A DNA stretch of 64,000 nt from positions 496,001-560,000 of the forward strand of contig NZ_JAUSUI010000001.1 in the NCBI RefSeq assembly GCF_030813495.1, written 5' to 3'. The notes below the pieces were generated by a model, which was not told the origin of the DNA, did no database searches, and saw only the letters and a list, made by a program, of their open reading frames with translations. This DNA is from Ancylobacter polymorphus. GTDB taxonomy: Bacteria; Pseudomonadota; Alphaproteobacteria; Rhizobiales; Xanthobacteraceae. The translations under genes and the position numbers were made by a program. Every line of letters begins with the position of its first letter. Within the stretch, counting starts at the first letter, position 1. This document shows positions 49,832-60,603 of this stretch, one piece after another.

Positions 49832-50527
49832 ATGCTCACCCGCAAACAGCATGAGCTGCTTCTGTTCATCAATGAACGCCTCCAAAAGGACGGCGTGCCC
49901 CCTTCCTTCGAGGAGATGAAGGAGGCGTTGGACCTGCGGTCGAAGTCCGGCATCCACCGGCTGATCACGGCGCTGGAGGAGCGCGGCTTCATCCGCCGCC
50001 TGCCAAACCGCGCGCGGGCGCTGGAAGTGGTGCGCCTGCCGGAAGACGCTCAGCCGCCGAAGCCGGCCCGTCCCTTCTCGCCCAATGTGATCGAGGGCAA
50101 TCTCGGCAAGGTTCGCCCGCCCTCCGACGACGATTCGGAACGGCGCGTGGTACCGATCCCGGTCATGGGCCGCATCGCCGCCGGCACGCCGATTTCCGCC
50201 ATTCAGTCGCGCGACCACACCATCAGCATGCCGCCGGAAATGCTGTCGGGCGGGGAGCATTTCGCGCTGGAAGTGCGCGGTGATTCGATGATCGAGGCCG
50301 GCATTCTCGACGGCGACCTGGCGCTGATCCGTAAATGCGACGCCGCCAGCACCGGCGAGATCGTCGTCGCGCTGATCGACGACGAGGAAGCGACCCTCAA
50401 GCGCCTGCGCCGCAAGGGGGCCTCGGTGGCGCTGGAAGCGGCCAATCCCGCCTATGAGACGCGCATTTTCGGCCCTGACCGGGTTCGCATCCAGGGCAAG
50501 CTTGTGGGGCTTTTCCGGCGCTACTGA
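49832..50527 (+). CDS. lexA: SOS-response repressor LexA
   Basis: Represses DNA-damage genes until RecA-stimulated self-cleavage. The 231-residue protein has an N-terminal winged helix ([38 protein letters not shown]) and a C-terminal S24 peptidase domain with scissile bond A117-G118 (RIAAGTPI), nucleophile S152 (RGDSMIEAG) and general-base K190 (EATLKRL). All catalytic parts are intact. The ATG at 49832 is preceded directly by a TTG that is not needed. Its own SOS boxes are upstream. It overlaps the convergent comEC end by 7 bases, a conserved lexA-comEC neighbourhood. Confidence 0.97.
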   Translation: MLTRKQHELLLFINERLQKDGVPPSFEEMKEALDLRSKSGIHRLITALEERGFIRRLPNRARALEVVRLPEDAQPPKPARPFSPNVIEGNLGKVRPPSDDDSERRVVPIPVMGRIAAGTPISAIQSRDHTISMPPEMLSGGEHFALEVRGDSMIEAGILDGDLALIRKCDAASTGEIVVALIDDEEATLKRLRRKGASVALEAANPAYETRIFGPDRVRIQGKLVGLFRRY

Positions 50528-52893
50528 AACGGCTCTGGCGCCGGTGGCGCCTCGTCATCGGTGGCGAGCGGTCCGGCAGGAGCGGGGTCGGCGCCGATCT
50601 TCGGGTAATCGGCGGGTGAACTGGATGACGGACCTTGCCGCGATGCGCCGGCGGCAGAGGCGGGTTCCCTTGCACGCTTCGGCGGCGACAGGGTTTTCGG
50701 CTCCCACGGCCGTGTGCCCGGCGCGGGGCGGGCAAAGGCGAGGGTGAGGCGACCATCCGGCCGAAGCGTGCCGGAGACACCGCCCAGCGCCGTTCTCGGA
50801 TCGCGATAGATCACCGTCGCCGCGCAGTCCAGCGGAGGCGCGAAGGGCGTCACCAGCACGGCCGCGAGGCGGCAATCATCCTCTAGCGAATCCCGGTCAC
50901 GCGACAGGGCCACCAATCGCCCGTCGGGCAGAGCGAGGGTACAGCCGAGCGGATCGCAGGCGGCTGCGGCCGTCAGGTCCTTCGCGCCGAAGCGTGACCG
51001 CGCGCCATCCGCGCTCAGCCATTGCTCCACCGCGAAGCGCCCGCCCACGCCGCCGTCGCGATCGCCCATCACCGCGAGCGCGCCGTCCCTTCCCCGCACC
51101 GCGACGGTTCGCGCCTCCGTATCGATATAGAGGTCGGGACGGGGCGCCGTCGCGGCGACGACCAGACCGGAAGCCGCCAACGCCGGCGCCAGAAGCACCA
51201 GACGGGTACGGGCAAGGCAGAGCACCGCCAGCCCGAGGCTGATCAGCACCAGGCTCGCCACCGGCATCGCCGGCACGCCGCGATCCGCTCCGGGCAGCGC
51301 GGCGACGAGATCGGAAATGTCGCGCATGCGGGCAAGGCCCCAGCCCATCAGCCGCCACGCCGGATCATCCCAGCCGAACGGGATCAGAACCGCCCCGGCG
51401 AGGCCGGCCGGCATGACGATGAACGACACCACAGGCGCGGCGCCGAGATTTGCCAGCAGGCTGAGCGGTGCCAGTCTCTGGAAGTGATAGGCCGCATAAG
51501 GCGCCGTCGCCAGCCCCGCCGCCAGCGAGGCCAGCGCCAGCGCCGCGATATGGCGTGCCGGCACGCCCATCCAGCGGCCCGTCCGCGCGGGGACGGCGGT
51601 GAGGAGATAGCCGAAGCGCTCATAGGCGGCGACGAGGCCCAGCGTCGCCGCGAACGACATCTGCGCGCCGGGATCGAGCACCGCCCGAGGCGAGAGCGCC
51701 AGCAGCGCCAGCGCCGCCACCGCCAGCGTGCGCAGGGTCAGCGCCGGGCGCCCGAGCACGATTCCGGCCAGCACCAGCAGCGTCATCACATAGGCGCGTT
51801 GGGTCGGCACCTCGGCACCGGACAGCAGCAGATAGAAGCTCGCCGAAGCCATGGCCGGCAGTGCTGCCCACGCCTTGATCGGCCGGTAGAGCGCAAATTC
51901 CGGCACCAGCGCCAGCAGCGCCCGGGCGAAGAAGAACACCGAGCTCGCCACCAGCGCCATATGCAGGCCAGAAATCGACAGCACATGCGACAGGCCGGAG
52001 ATTCGCATGCTTTCCTCGATCGACTCCGGCACCGCATCACGTAGCCCGGTCACCAGCGCGACCGCCACGCCCCCCTCCTCGCCCGGCAGCGCCGCCAGGA
52101 TGCGCGCGGCGATGGCGCGGCGGGTGCCGTCGAGCCAGGTGGTGAGCGCCAGTCCCGGCGGCGGCGGGCCGAGGGCCGGCGTCAGCTGCGGACCTCCGAG
52201 CGCATAGCCGGTGGCGCCGATGCCATCGAGCCAGATCGCCCGGCCGAAATCGAAGCCGCCGGGATAGGACGGCCCCGGCGGCGGGGCGAGCGTCGCCCGC
52301 AGCGTCACATGGCTGCCCACGGCCGGCGGCTCGCGCCCGGCCAGCGTCACCCGCACCCGCCTTGGCGGATCGGTGCGGGGGCGCTCCAGGCGGGTGACGG
52401 CGAGGGTGATCCGGCTGCCGCGCGGGCGAAGTTCCGCCGCTTCGACATAGCCGCTGACCTCTACCGCGTTGAGCGTCGTCGCCAGCACCGGATGCGCCAT
52501 CCGCTGAACCTGCAGCGCCGCTACCGCGAAGCCGGCGGCGACCACAGCAAGCAAGGCGAAGAGATGGAAGGCGAAGGGTCGGGCGCGTGCAAGCACCGCC
52601 AGCCCGAGAAAGCCCAGGGCAGGCACCCAGCCGGCATAGGCGAGCGGCTCCTGCGGGGCGCTGAAATAGAGCGCCGCGCCAGCGGCAAAGCCCAGGGGAA
52701 GAAAAAGAAAGCCGCGCCGGTCCTCGAACTCGCGCGCCAGCGCCGCGGCCAGGGCCTGCCAAAGCCCGGCGAGGGAGAGATCGGGAAGCCAGCCCGCCGC
52801 CGGCTGCCCGCGCGCACCCGCCGCGCCGAGCACCGCCGCCCGGGCCCGCGCGCGCGGCCCGTCTCGCGCTTCCCGTTCCGGCGGCCGCTGCAT
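50521..52893 (-). CDS. comEC: ComEC/Rec2-family DNA-uptake channel protein
   Basis: Predicted inner-membrane channel for single-stranded DNA entry in transformation. The 790-residue protein has a DUF4131-like N-terminal membrane and beta region ([37 protein letters not shown]) and the competence core with about ten helices and hallmark [20 protein letters not shown]. The C-terminal metallo-beta-lactamase-like domain is reduced, with no HxHxDH, as usual for alphaproteobacterial members; it ends in a Pro/Ala-rich tail. Competence of this organism is not shown. The gene is divergent from gltX. Confidence 0.9.
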   Translation of the reverse strand: MQRPPEREARDGPRARARAAVLGAAGARGQPAAGWLPDLSLAGLWQALAAALAREFEDRRGFLFLPLGFAAGAALYFSAPQEPLAYAGWVPALGFLGLAVLARARPFAFHLFALLAVVAAGFAVAALQVQRMAHPVLATTLNAVEVSGYVEAAELRPRGSRITLAVTRLERPRTDPPRRVRVTLAGREPPAVGSHVTLRATLAPPPGPSYPGGFDFGRAIWLDGIGATGYALGGPQLTPALGPPPPGLALTTWLDGTRRAIAARILAALPGEEGGVAVALVTGLRDAVPESIEESMRISGLSHVLSISGLHMALVASSVFFFARALLALVPEFALYRPIKAWAALPAMASASFYLLLSGAEVPTQRAYVMTLLVLAGIVLGRPALTLRTLAVAALALLALSPRAVLDPGAQMSFAATLGLVAAYERFGYLLTAVPARTGRWMGVPARHIAALALASLAAGLATAPYAAYHFQRLAPLSLLANLGAAPVVSFIVMPAGLAGAVLIPFGWDDPAWRLMGWGLARMRDISDLVAALPGADRGVPAMPVASLVLISLGLAVLCLARTRLVLLAPALAASGLVVAATAPRPDLYIDTEARTVAVRGRDGALAVMGDRDGGVGGRFAVEQWLSADGARSRFGAKDLTAAAACDPLGCTLALPDGRLVALSRDRDSLEDDCRLAAVLVTPFAPPLDCAATVIYRDPRTALGGVSGTLRPDGRLTLAFARPAPGTRPWEPKTLSPPKRAREPASAAGASRQGPSSSSPADYPKIGADPAPAGPLATDDEAPPAPEPFQ

Positions 52894-52999
52894 CCCCTCA
52901 AGGCCCCTGCGCGCTTTTCCCGTGTCGCCGACCTATGGTACACGCACGCTCCGCGCCCGCCATGCTTCGACGCCGCCCTGCGGCGCAGACGGAAGAAAT

Positions 53000-54436
53000 A
53001 TGTCCGAGACCGTCGTTACCCGCTTCGCCCCCTCGCCCACCGGCTTCCTGCACATTGGCGGCGCCCGCACCGCGCTGTTCAATTGGCTCTATGCACGCGC
53101 CAAGGGCGGCACCATGCTGCTGCGCATCGAAGACACGGACCGTCAGCGCTCCACGCCGGAAGCGATCGACGCCATCATCGACGGGCTGAAATGGCTCGGC
53201 ATCGACTGGTCGGGCGAGGTGATCTACCAGTTCGCCCGCGCCGAGCGGCACCGCGAGGCGGTGGAGCAGATGATCGCCGCCGGTCGCGCCTATCCCTGCT
53301 ATGCCAGCGCGGCGGAGCTGGAGGAGATGCGCGAGACCGCCCGCAGGGAAGGCCGCCCGCCGCGCTATGACGGCCGCTGGCGCGACCGCGATCCCGCCGA
53401 GGCGCCCGCCGATCGCAAGCCGGTGTTCCGGCTGAAGGCGCCGACCGAGGGCGAGACCGTCATCGACGACCTCGTGCAGGGCCGGGTGGTGATTCCGAAC
53501 AAGGACCTCGACGATCTGGTCCTGCTTCGCTCCGATGGCACACCCACCTACATGCTCTCGGTGGTGGTAGACGACCACGATATGAACGTCACTCACATCA
53601 TCCGGGGCGATGACCACCTGACCAATGCTGCGCGCCAGACGCAGATCTACCATGCGCTGGGGTGGGAGGTGCCGAAGATGGCACATATCCCGCTGATCCA
53701 TGGGCCGGACGGGGCGAAGCTTTCCAAGCGCCATGGCGCGCTGGGCGTCGATGCCTATCGGGCGATGGGCTACCTGCCGGCCGCTTTGCGCAACTATCTC
53801 GTCCGCCTCGGCTGGAGCCATGGCGACCAGGAGATCTTCTCCACCGAGGAGATGGCGCAGCTATTCGATCTCGACCGCGTCGGCCGCTCGGCCGCGCGTT
53901 TCGACTTCGCCAAGCTGGAGAACATCAACGGCCTCTATATCCGCTCCACGCCCGATGCCGAACTGCTCGCGGCCATCGACACGCTCCTGCCGCATATTCC
54001 TGAGGGCGCCACCATTGCCGCCGCGCTCACGCCCGAGCGCCGCGCGCAACTGCTCGCCGCCATGCCGGGGCTGAAGGAGCGCGCCAAGACGCTGATCGAA
54101 CTCATTGAAAGCGCCGCCTATATCTGGCGGGCTCGCCCGCTGCCGCTGGAAGAAAAGGCACAGGCGCTGCTGACCGAGGAGGCGCGCCGCCTGCTGGCGG
54201 CGGCGGCGGTTCAGCTCGGCGCGGTGGGAACGTGGAACGCGGCGGAGACCGAAGCGGCGGTGCGTGCGGTGGCCGAAGCGCAGGGCGTCAAGCTCGGCAT
54301 GCTGGCGCAGCCGCTGCGCGCGGCAGTGACCGGCAAGACCACGTCGCCCGGCATTTTCGACGTGCTGGCCGTGCTCGGCCGCGAGGAGTCGCTGGCCCGT
54401 ATCGCCGACCAGACCGGTGCCGGCGCACAGGCGTAA
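53000..54436 (+). CDS. gltX: Glutamyl-tRNA synthetase
   Basis: Charges tRNA-Glu with glutamate; class Ic. The 478-residue protein has the HIGH-type motif HIGG at residues 18-21 ([18 protein letters not shown]), the KMSKS-type motif [11 protein letters not shown] near residue 245 and the anticodon-binding helical domain at the C-terminus. The ATG at 53000 with GGAAGA upstream is canonical ([15 protein letters not shown]). Alphaproteobacteria often have two GltX paralogues and may use one to misacylate tRNA-Gln; which function this copy has cannot be read from the sequence. Confidence 0.97.
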   Translation: MSETVVTRFAPSPTGFLHIGGARTALFNWLYARAKGGTMLLRIEDTDRQRSTPEAIDAIIDGLKWLGIDWSGEVIYQFARAERHREAVEQMIAAGRAYPCYASAAELEEMRETARREGRPPRYDGRWRDRDPAEAPADRKPVFRLKAPTEGETVIDDLVQGRVVIPNKDLDDLVLLRSDGTPTYMLSVVVDDHDMNVTHIIRGDDHLTNAARQTQIYHALGWEVPKMAHIPLIHGPDGAKLSKRHGALGVDAYRAMGYLPAALRNYLVRLGWSHGDQEIFSTEEMAQLFDLDRVGRSAARFDFAKLENINGLYIRSTPDAELLAAIDTLLPHIPEGATIAAALTPERRAQLLAAMPGLKERAKTLIELIESAAYIWRARPLPLEEKAQALLTEEARRLLAAAAVQLGAVGTWNAAETEAAVRAVAEAQGVKLGMLAQPLRAAVTGKTTSPGIFDVLAVLGREESLARIADQTGAGAQA

Positions 54437-54677
54437 GAAACTCTTCTAGCACATGGCGGAAGCGCGGATGCAATGGTTTCGTGCCCGCCCGGCGGCCGCA
54501 TTGCGGCAGCGTTTTCGCTGCGCTTGCGAGGGCGGATCGAAACCGCTACGACTTTGACCGTGGGCCGCAGCGAGACACCCCCCGTCTCCTACGCACAGCG
54601 CCAAACGGCAGGCGCGGCCCCCCGCCAAGACGCGATCCGCCTCAGATCCGTTCGTTCCTAGGTTCAGGGAGACCCGC

Positions 54678-55985
<1,308 letters not shown>

Positions 55986-56017
55986 CGGCCGTGCCTCGGC
56001 ACTGAGACGACCGACGA

Positions 56018-56052
56018 AAACCCCGCCCTCCGGACCGGAAGGCGGGGTTTTT
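56018..56052 (+). terminator. Intrinsic terminator of gltA, probably bidirectional
   Basis: AAACCCCGCC (56018-56027) pairs with GGCGGGGTTT (56041-56050), extended inside by TCC/GGA, followed by TTTTT. Upstream AAAA provides a T-run for the minus-strand lpxB, whose stop is at 56074. Confidence 0.88.
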
Positions 56053-56073
56053 CATGGCCGAGCATCATCCTGG

Positions 56074-57249
56074 TCAGGCCGCGCCACGTCTCTGCGCCAG
56101 AGTCTCCAGCACCGCCCGCGCCGCGCGCCGGCTCGGCGGTTCCCCCTCACCCATGACAGCATCGAGCCGCGCAAAGGCGGCAAGCTGCGCCTCGCGCTCC
56201 GGCCCGCCGACGATCAGCCGCGCCAGCTGCGCCGCCATGGCGGGCGGGTCGATGTGCCATTGCAGATATTCCGGCATAGCCGGCTCATCGAGTATGAGAT
56301 TGGGCAGGATCGCCGTCTTCACCCGGATGATGAAGGGCGCGATACGCCCTTCCAGCCATGGCACGCGATAGGCGGCCACGGTCGGCACGCCCGCCAGAGC
56401 GAGTTCGAGCGTCACCGTGCCCGACGCCGCCAGCGCGGCGCGCGCAATGCGGAAGGCGGCGCGCTTCTCCTCATCGCTGACAATGATGCGGGGTTTCACC
56501 ACCCAGCATGCCACCATCGCCTCGATCTGCGCCCGCCGGGCCGGCAAGGTCGGCAGCAGCAGCTCGACATCCGGCATCTCGGCCTTCAGTCGCTCCAGCA
56601 CCTCACCGAAGGTCGCACCGAGCCGCGCCAGCTCCGAGCGGCGGCTACCGGGCAGCACCAGCAATACGGGCGGGGATGCGGCGCGGCGGGCAGCCTCCGC
56701 CGCATCCGGCCGCAAGGTGGCGAGTTCACCGAGCAGCGGATGGCCGACATAGGTGGTCGGCGGCCCCCCGAGCGCGTGCATCGCCTCCGGCTCGAAGGGG
56801 AGCAGCGCCAGAACCCGGTCGACATGCGGCGCCATGGCCCGCGCCCTCCCCGGTCGCCAGACCCAGACCGTCGGGGCGACATATTTGACGATCGGCAACT
56901 CCGGCAGGCGCGCGCGCACCTTGCGGGCGACACGGTGGGTGAAGTCCGGCGCATCGACCAGCACCAGCACATCCGGCGGCCTGGTCACGATGGCCCGCAC
57001 CGTCTCGCCCATGCGCCGGAGGATGCGCGGCAGGCCGGCCACGACCTGCGCGAAGCCCATGGCGGTGATGTCCTCCATGGGAAAGAGCGGCACAAGCCCC
57101 TGCGCCTGCATGCGCGCGCCGCCCACACCGCGAAAGCGCACCCCGCCCGCATGCAGCGCCTTCAGCTCCGCCATGAGCCCGGCGCCGAGGACATCGCCTG
57201 ATTCCTCACCAGCGACGATGAACACATCGAGCGGCGCGTCGCCGCTCAT
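56074..57249 (-). CDS. lpxB: Lipid-A-disaccharide synthase
   Basis: Glycosyltransferase (GT19) that joins UDP-2,3-diacylglucosamine and lipid X to make the lipid A disaccharide, at the inner-membrane face. The 391-residue protein begins DVFIVAGEESGDVLGAGLMA and has GVGGARMQAQGLVPLFPME, YVAPTVWVWRPGRA, YVGHPLLGEL, LVLPGSRRSELARLG and ASGTVTLELALAGVPTV. All are canonical. It overlaps the lpxI stop by ATGA, so translation is coupled. It is the last gene of the cluster before the terminator shared with gltA. Confidence 0.97.
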   Translation of the reverse strand: MSGDAPLDVFIVAGEESGDVLGAGLMAELKALHAGGVRFRGVGGARMQAQGLVPLFPMEDITAMGFAQVVAGLPRILRRMGETVRAIVTRPPDVLVLVDAPDFTHRVARKVRARLPELPIVKYVAPTVWVWRPGRARAMAPHVDRVLALLPFEPEAMHALGGPPTTYVGHPLLGELATLRPDAAEAARRAASPPVLLVLPGSRRSELARLGATFGEVLERLKAEMPDVELLLPTLPARRAQIEAMVACWVVKPRIIVSDEEKRAAFRIARAALAASGTVTLELALAGVPTVAAYRVPWLEGRIAPFIIRVKTAILPNLILDEPAMPEYLQWHIDPPAMAAQLARLIVGGPEREAQLAAFARLDAVMGEGEPPSRRAARAVLETLAQRRGAA

Positions 57250-58157
57250 GACGCGACTCCGTCGGCGGGCTCGAAGCCGAGGATGAACAGCCCCGCTTCA
57301 TCGGCGCGGCGGATCAGTTCCGCACCATCGGCGACGATGACGCCGCCGGCCTCAACCGCGATACCGGCGAGCCCGGCGCGCACGGCCCCCTCCACCGTGC
57401 GGGCGCCGAGCGACGGAAGGTCGATCCGCAAATCCTGCCCCGCCTTGGGGCGCTTCACCAGCACGCCGCAACGCGCCGGCATCTTGACCCGGCCATTGGC
57501 CCGCAACTCGGCCACCCGCGCCAGCATGAGATCGGTGCCTTCGGCCGCCTCCACCGCCACCACATGGCGGTTCATCACCACCAGCCCCTGGCCAATGTCG
57601 AGCGGGCCCATCACCGCGAGCGCCTCGCGCCCACGGGCGATATCGGCGCGCGCCGCCGCATCCGGCGCGACCGCACCGAGCTGACCCGCAGGCATGAGGA
57701 TTTCCGGCGCCACTTCATGCGCGCCAACGAGGCGGAAGCCCGCTTCTTCCACCAACCGCCCGAGGCCGGTGAGCAGGAAATCGTCGCCGCCGCGAAACAA
57801 CCCGAGCACGCGCGGCATCAGCCGCAGCGTCGTCCAGTCGAGCCGGAGGTCGCGGATGCGCGGGCGCAGCACATTGCCGATGAACACCACATCGCGGCAG
57901 CCGCGGCGGCGCATCTCTCGCTTCAGGAAGCCGAAACCGCCCAGCGACACCCACTCATGCGGCCAGGCAGTGAAATCCGCGTCCGCAAAGCCGCGTACCG
58001 GGAACAGCACCACCGGACGGCCGGCCCGGCGGGCGCCTCCGGCGACGGCGAGGGGAAAAGTGCCGCCGCCGCAGATGATCGCCAGCGGCGCGGCGCTCTC
58101 CACCCCTGGGGACGGCGCCTCAGGCGGCGTCGGGTTCGGCGCCATGGTCGGCCGCAT
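57246..58157 (-). CDS. lpxI: UDP-2,3-diacylglucosamine pyrophosphatase LpxI
   Basis: Hydrolyses UDP-2,3-diacylglucosamine to lipid X, replacing the non-homologous LpxH of gammaproteobacteria. The 303-residue protein (DUF1009) begins, after a short Pro-rich lead, with PLAIICGGGTFPLAVAGGAR. It has RDVVFIGNVLRPRIRDLRLD, FRGGDDFLLTGLGRLVEEAG and the C-terminal domain with DIGQGLVVMNRHVVAVEAAE, KRPKAGQDLRIDLPSLG and GIAVEAGGVIVADG. The start may be 58157 or the ATG at 58145; both overlap lpxA. It lies exactly between lpxA and lpxB, as in Caulobacter. Confidence 0.94.
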   Translation of the reverse strand: MRPTMAPNPTPPEAPSPGVESAAPLAIICGGGTFPLAVAGGARRAGRPVVLFPVRGFADADFTAWPHEWVSLGGFGFLKREMRRRGCRDVVFIGNVLRPRIRDLRLDWTTLRLMPRVLGLFRGGDDFLLTGLGRLVEEAGFRLVGAHEVAPEILMPAGQLGAVAPDAAARADIARGREALAVMGPLDIGQGLVVMNRHVVAVEAAEGTDLMLARVAELRANGRVKMPARCGVLVKRPKAGQDLRIDLPSLGARTVEGAVRAGLAGIAVEAGGVIVADGAELIRRADEAGLFILGFEPADGVAS

Positions 58158-58953
58158 CGCTGGGAACGATCAGGCGGCGCTTGGCACCGCTGCGCACGAA
58201 CTCGACCACCTGCATCACATTGGCATCGTCGCCATAGTGCCCGGCGACGCGCTCCACCCGCTCGGCCAATGTGCCGCCGGAATAGAACAGCTCGCGATAG
58301 GCGGCCCGCAGCGCGTGGATCTGCGGCCGGGTGAAGCCCCGCCGCTTCATGCCGATGATGTTGAGCCCACCGAGCCCGCTGCGGCCATAGATCAGCGCGC
58401 CGAAGGGGATGAGATCGTGCTGCAGCCCGCACAGTCCGCCGACAATGGAATTGTCGCCGATGCGCACAAACTGATGCACCGCCGACAGGCCACCCAGGAA
58501 AACATTGTTGCCGACCGTGACATGGCCGGCGAGGGTGGCGTTGTTGGCGAAGATCACATGATTGCCGACGATGCAGTCATGCGCGACATGAGCGTTGACC
58601 ATGAAGAAGCAATTGTCGCCGACCACCGTTTCCATATGGCCATTGGCGGTGCCGGTGTTCATGGTGACATGCTCGCGGATGATGCAGTCGCGGCCAATCA
58701 CCAGCCGGGTCGGCTCGCCCTTATAGCCGAGCGACTGCGGCGCGGAGCCGAGCGCGGCGAAGGGATGGACGACCGTTCCCGGGCCGAGCGTGGTGTGGCC
58801 GGTGACAGCGACATGCGAGAGAAGTTTGACGCCCTCGCCCAGCACCACATGCGGGCCCACGGTGCAGAACGGGCCGATCTCGACCCCGGCGCCGAGAACG
58901 GCACCCGCTTCCACCCGCGCCAACGGGTCGATCTTCGCCTCGGAAGCGGTCAT
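58120..58953 (-). CDS. lpxA: UDP-N-acetylglucosamine acyltransferase LpxA
   Basis: First acylation step of lipid A synthesis: transfers a hydroxyacyl chain from ACP to the 3-OH of UDP-GlcNAc. The 277-residue protein is a left-handed beta helix of hexapeptide repeats, with catalytic His in [40 protein letters not shown] and the helical C-terminus with [15 protein letters not shown]. Its ATG overlaps the fabZ stop as ATGA. Its end overlaps the lpxI start by 26-38 bases. Confidence 0.97.
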   Translation of the reverse strand: MTASEAKIDPLARVEAGAVLGAGVEIGPFCTVGPHVVLGEGVKLLSHVAVTGHTTLGPGTVVHPFAALGSAPQSLGYKGEPTRLVIGRDCIIREHVTMNTGTANGHMETVVGDNCFFMVNAHVAHDCIVGNHVIFANNATLAGHVTVGNNVFLGGLSAVHQFVRIGDNSIVGGLCGLQHDLIPFGALIYGRSGLGGLNIIGMKRRGFTRPQIHALRAAYRELFYSGGTLAERVERVAGHYGDDANVMQVVEFVRSGAKRRLIVPSDAADHGAEPDAA

Positions 58954-59438
58954 TTACGTCCCTCGCGGGCGATCATCGCGCCCACCTCTGCCTCGGCGAC
59001 AATCTGGCCGTCGACCTTCGCCTCGCCGCGGAACCACCACATGTTCCGCCGCTTGGACATCTGGGTCATGTGATATTCGAGCACGTCGCCCGGCACCACC
59101 GGCTTGCGGAACTTTGCCTTGTCGATGGTCATGAAATAGACGAGCGACGGCGCGCCGTCTTCCGGCCGGTTCAGCAGGCAGATGCTGCCGGCGGTCTGGG
59201 CCATGCCCTCAAGGATGAGCACCCCAGGCATGACCGGATTGTCCGGGAAATGACCCTGGAAATGCGGCTCATTGGCGGTAACGTTCTTGATGCCGATCGC
59301 CTTCCGGTCGGCCTCGATGCCGACGATCTTGTCGACCAGCAGAAACGGATAGCGGTGCGGCAGAGCCGCCAGAATGCGCTTGATATCGGCGGTGCCGAGC
59401 GCTGTCGGCTCGACTGCGGCTTCGACCTGCACGTCCAT
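58950..59438 (-). CDS. fabZ: 3-hydroxyacyl-ACP dehydratase FabZ
   Basis: Dehydrates 3-hydroxyacyl-ACP in fatty-acid elongation, competing with LpxA and LpxD for the same acyl-ACP pool. The 162-residue hot-dog-fold protein has [20 protein letters not shown], catalytic His and Glu in [20 protein letters not shown], and [18 protein letters not shown]. The lpxD-fabZ-lpxA order is universal in many Gram-negatives and balances membrane phospholipid against lipid A. The gap after lpxD is 4 bases. Confidence 0.97.
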   Translation of the reverse strand: MDVQVEAAVEPTALGTADIKRILAALPHRYPFLLVDKIVGIEADRKAIGIKNVTANEPHFQGHFPDNPVMPGVLILEGMAQTAGSICLLNRPEDGAPSLVYFMTIDKAKFRKPVVPGDVLEYHMTQMSKRRNMWWFRGEAKVDGQIVAEAEVGAMIAREGRK

Positions 59439-59442
59439 TCCC

Positions 59443-60516
59443 TCATTGCCCCTGTTGTTCGCCGCGACGGGCGCCGATTTCGCCGCGCCCGAGGCGCTGG
59501 ACCGCCATCACCTCGCGGAACCAGTCGCGCATCGGCTTGGCGGGAGAGCCCCCCCATTCGACACCCGGCGGCACGTCGTCCTTCACATTGCTCGACGCGG
59601 CGATGCGAGCGCCATCGCCGATATGGACATGGCCGATGACACCGACCTGCCCGCCCAGCATGACGAAATCGCCCAGAGTCGCGCTGCCGGCGATGCCGGC
59701 CTGCGACACCACGATGCAGTGCCGCCCGATGACCACGTTGTGCGCGATCTGCACCAGATTGTCGATCTTGGTCCCCTCGCCGATCACCGTATCGCGCAGG
59801 CCGCCGCGGTCGATGGTGGTGGAGGCACCGATCTCGACATCGTCCTGCAGGATCACGCGGGCAATCTGCGGAATCTTGGCGTGGCCCCTGGCGCCGCCGA
59901 CATAGCCGAACCCATCCTGGCCGATGCGGGCACCGGGATGGATGATGACGCGATCGCCGACCAAAGTGTGCTGCAGCGTGACGCCGGCGCCGATCGAGCA
60001 AAAGCGTCCGATGCGCACCCCCTGCCCGATCACCGCGCCAGCGGCAATCACCGTTCCTGTGCCGATCTCCGCGCCAGCCCCGATCACCGCGCCCGGATCG
60101 ACTGTCACGTCGGCTTCCAGCCGCGCCTGCGGGTGGACCATCGCCCCGGCGGCGACGCCGGCCTGGCCGAACATCGAACCCGGCTGCAGACTGCTGGCAT
60201 AAAGCCGCCGGGCGACGGTGACGAAGCCGGCATGCGGCTTGGCCACGCGAAGCGCGACCGTGCCGACGGGCACATGCGCGGCAAAGCGCTCGGTGACGAG
60301 GCAGGCGCCGGCGCGGGTGGCGCGCAGCGCCGGGACATTGCGGGCACCGTCCATGAAGGCGAGATCGTGCGGGCCGGCCTCTTCGAGCGAGGCGACACCG
60401 GAAAGGCGCACGGACGCGGCATCGGGCCCGAGCGCCGCAGCGTCCGCCCCGACCATGGCCGCGATCTCGGCCAGTGTCAGCGCCGCGGGCACCGGATGGA
60501 AGAGGGGATCGTTCAT
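59443..60516 (-). CDS. lpxD: UDP-3-O-acylglucosamine N-acyltransferase LpxD
   Basis: Third lipid A step: N-acylation of UDP-3-O-acyl-glucosamine. The 357-residue protein has an N-terminal uridine-binding domain ([20 protein letters not shown]), a long left-handed beta helix of hexapeptide repeats, catalytic His region [15 protein letters not shown] and the closing helix around [19 protein letters not shown]. The ATG at 60516 gives the family length; an ATG 23 codons upstream adds an atypical lead. It is 87 bases behind bamA. Confidence 0.97.
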   Translation of the reverse strand: MNDPLFHPVPAALTLAEIAAMVGADAAALGPDAASVRLSGVASLEEAGPHDLAFMDGARNVPALRATRAGACLVTERFAAHVPVGTVALRVAKPHAGFVTVARRLYASSLQPGSMFGQAGVAAGAMVHPQARLEADVTVDPGAVIGAGAEIGTGTVIAAGAVIGQGVRIGRFCSIGAGVTLQHTLVGDRVIIHPGARIGQDGFGYVGGARGHAKIPQIARVILQDDVEIGASTTIDRGGLRDTVIGEGTKIDNLVQIAHNVVIGRHCIVVSQAGIAGSATLGDFVMLGGQVGVIGHVHIGDGARIAASSNVKDDVPPGVEWGGSPAKPMRDWFREVMAVQRLGRGEIGARRGEQQGQ

Positions 60517-60603
60517 CGCCGCCTGTCGACTGCCGTGGCACTTCCCAAACGCATGGGCGGCCCGGATGACCGGACCGCCCTGCATCTCACGTGGTGGACT
60601 GTA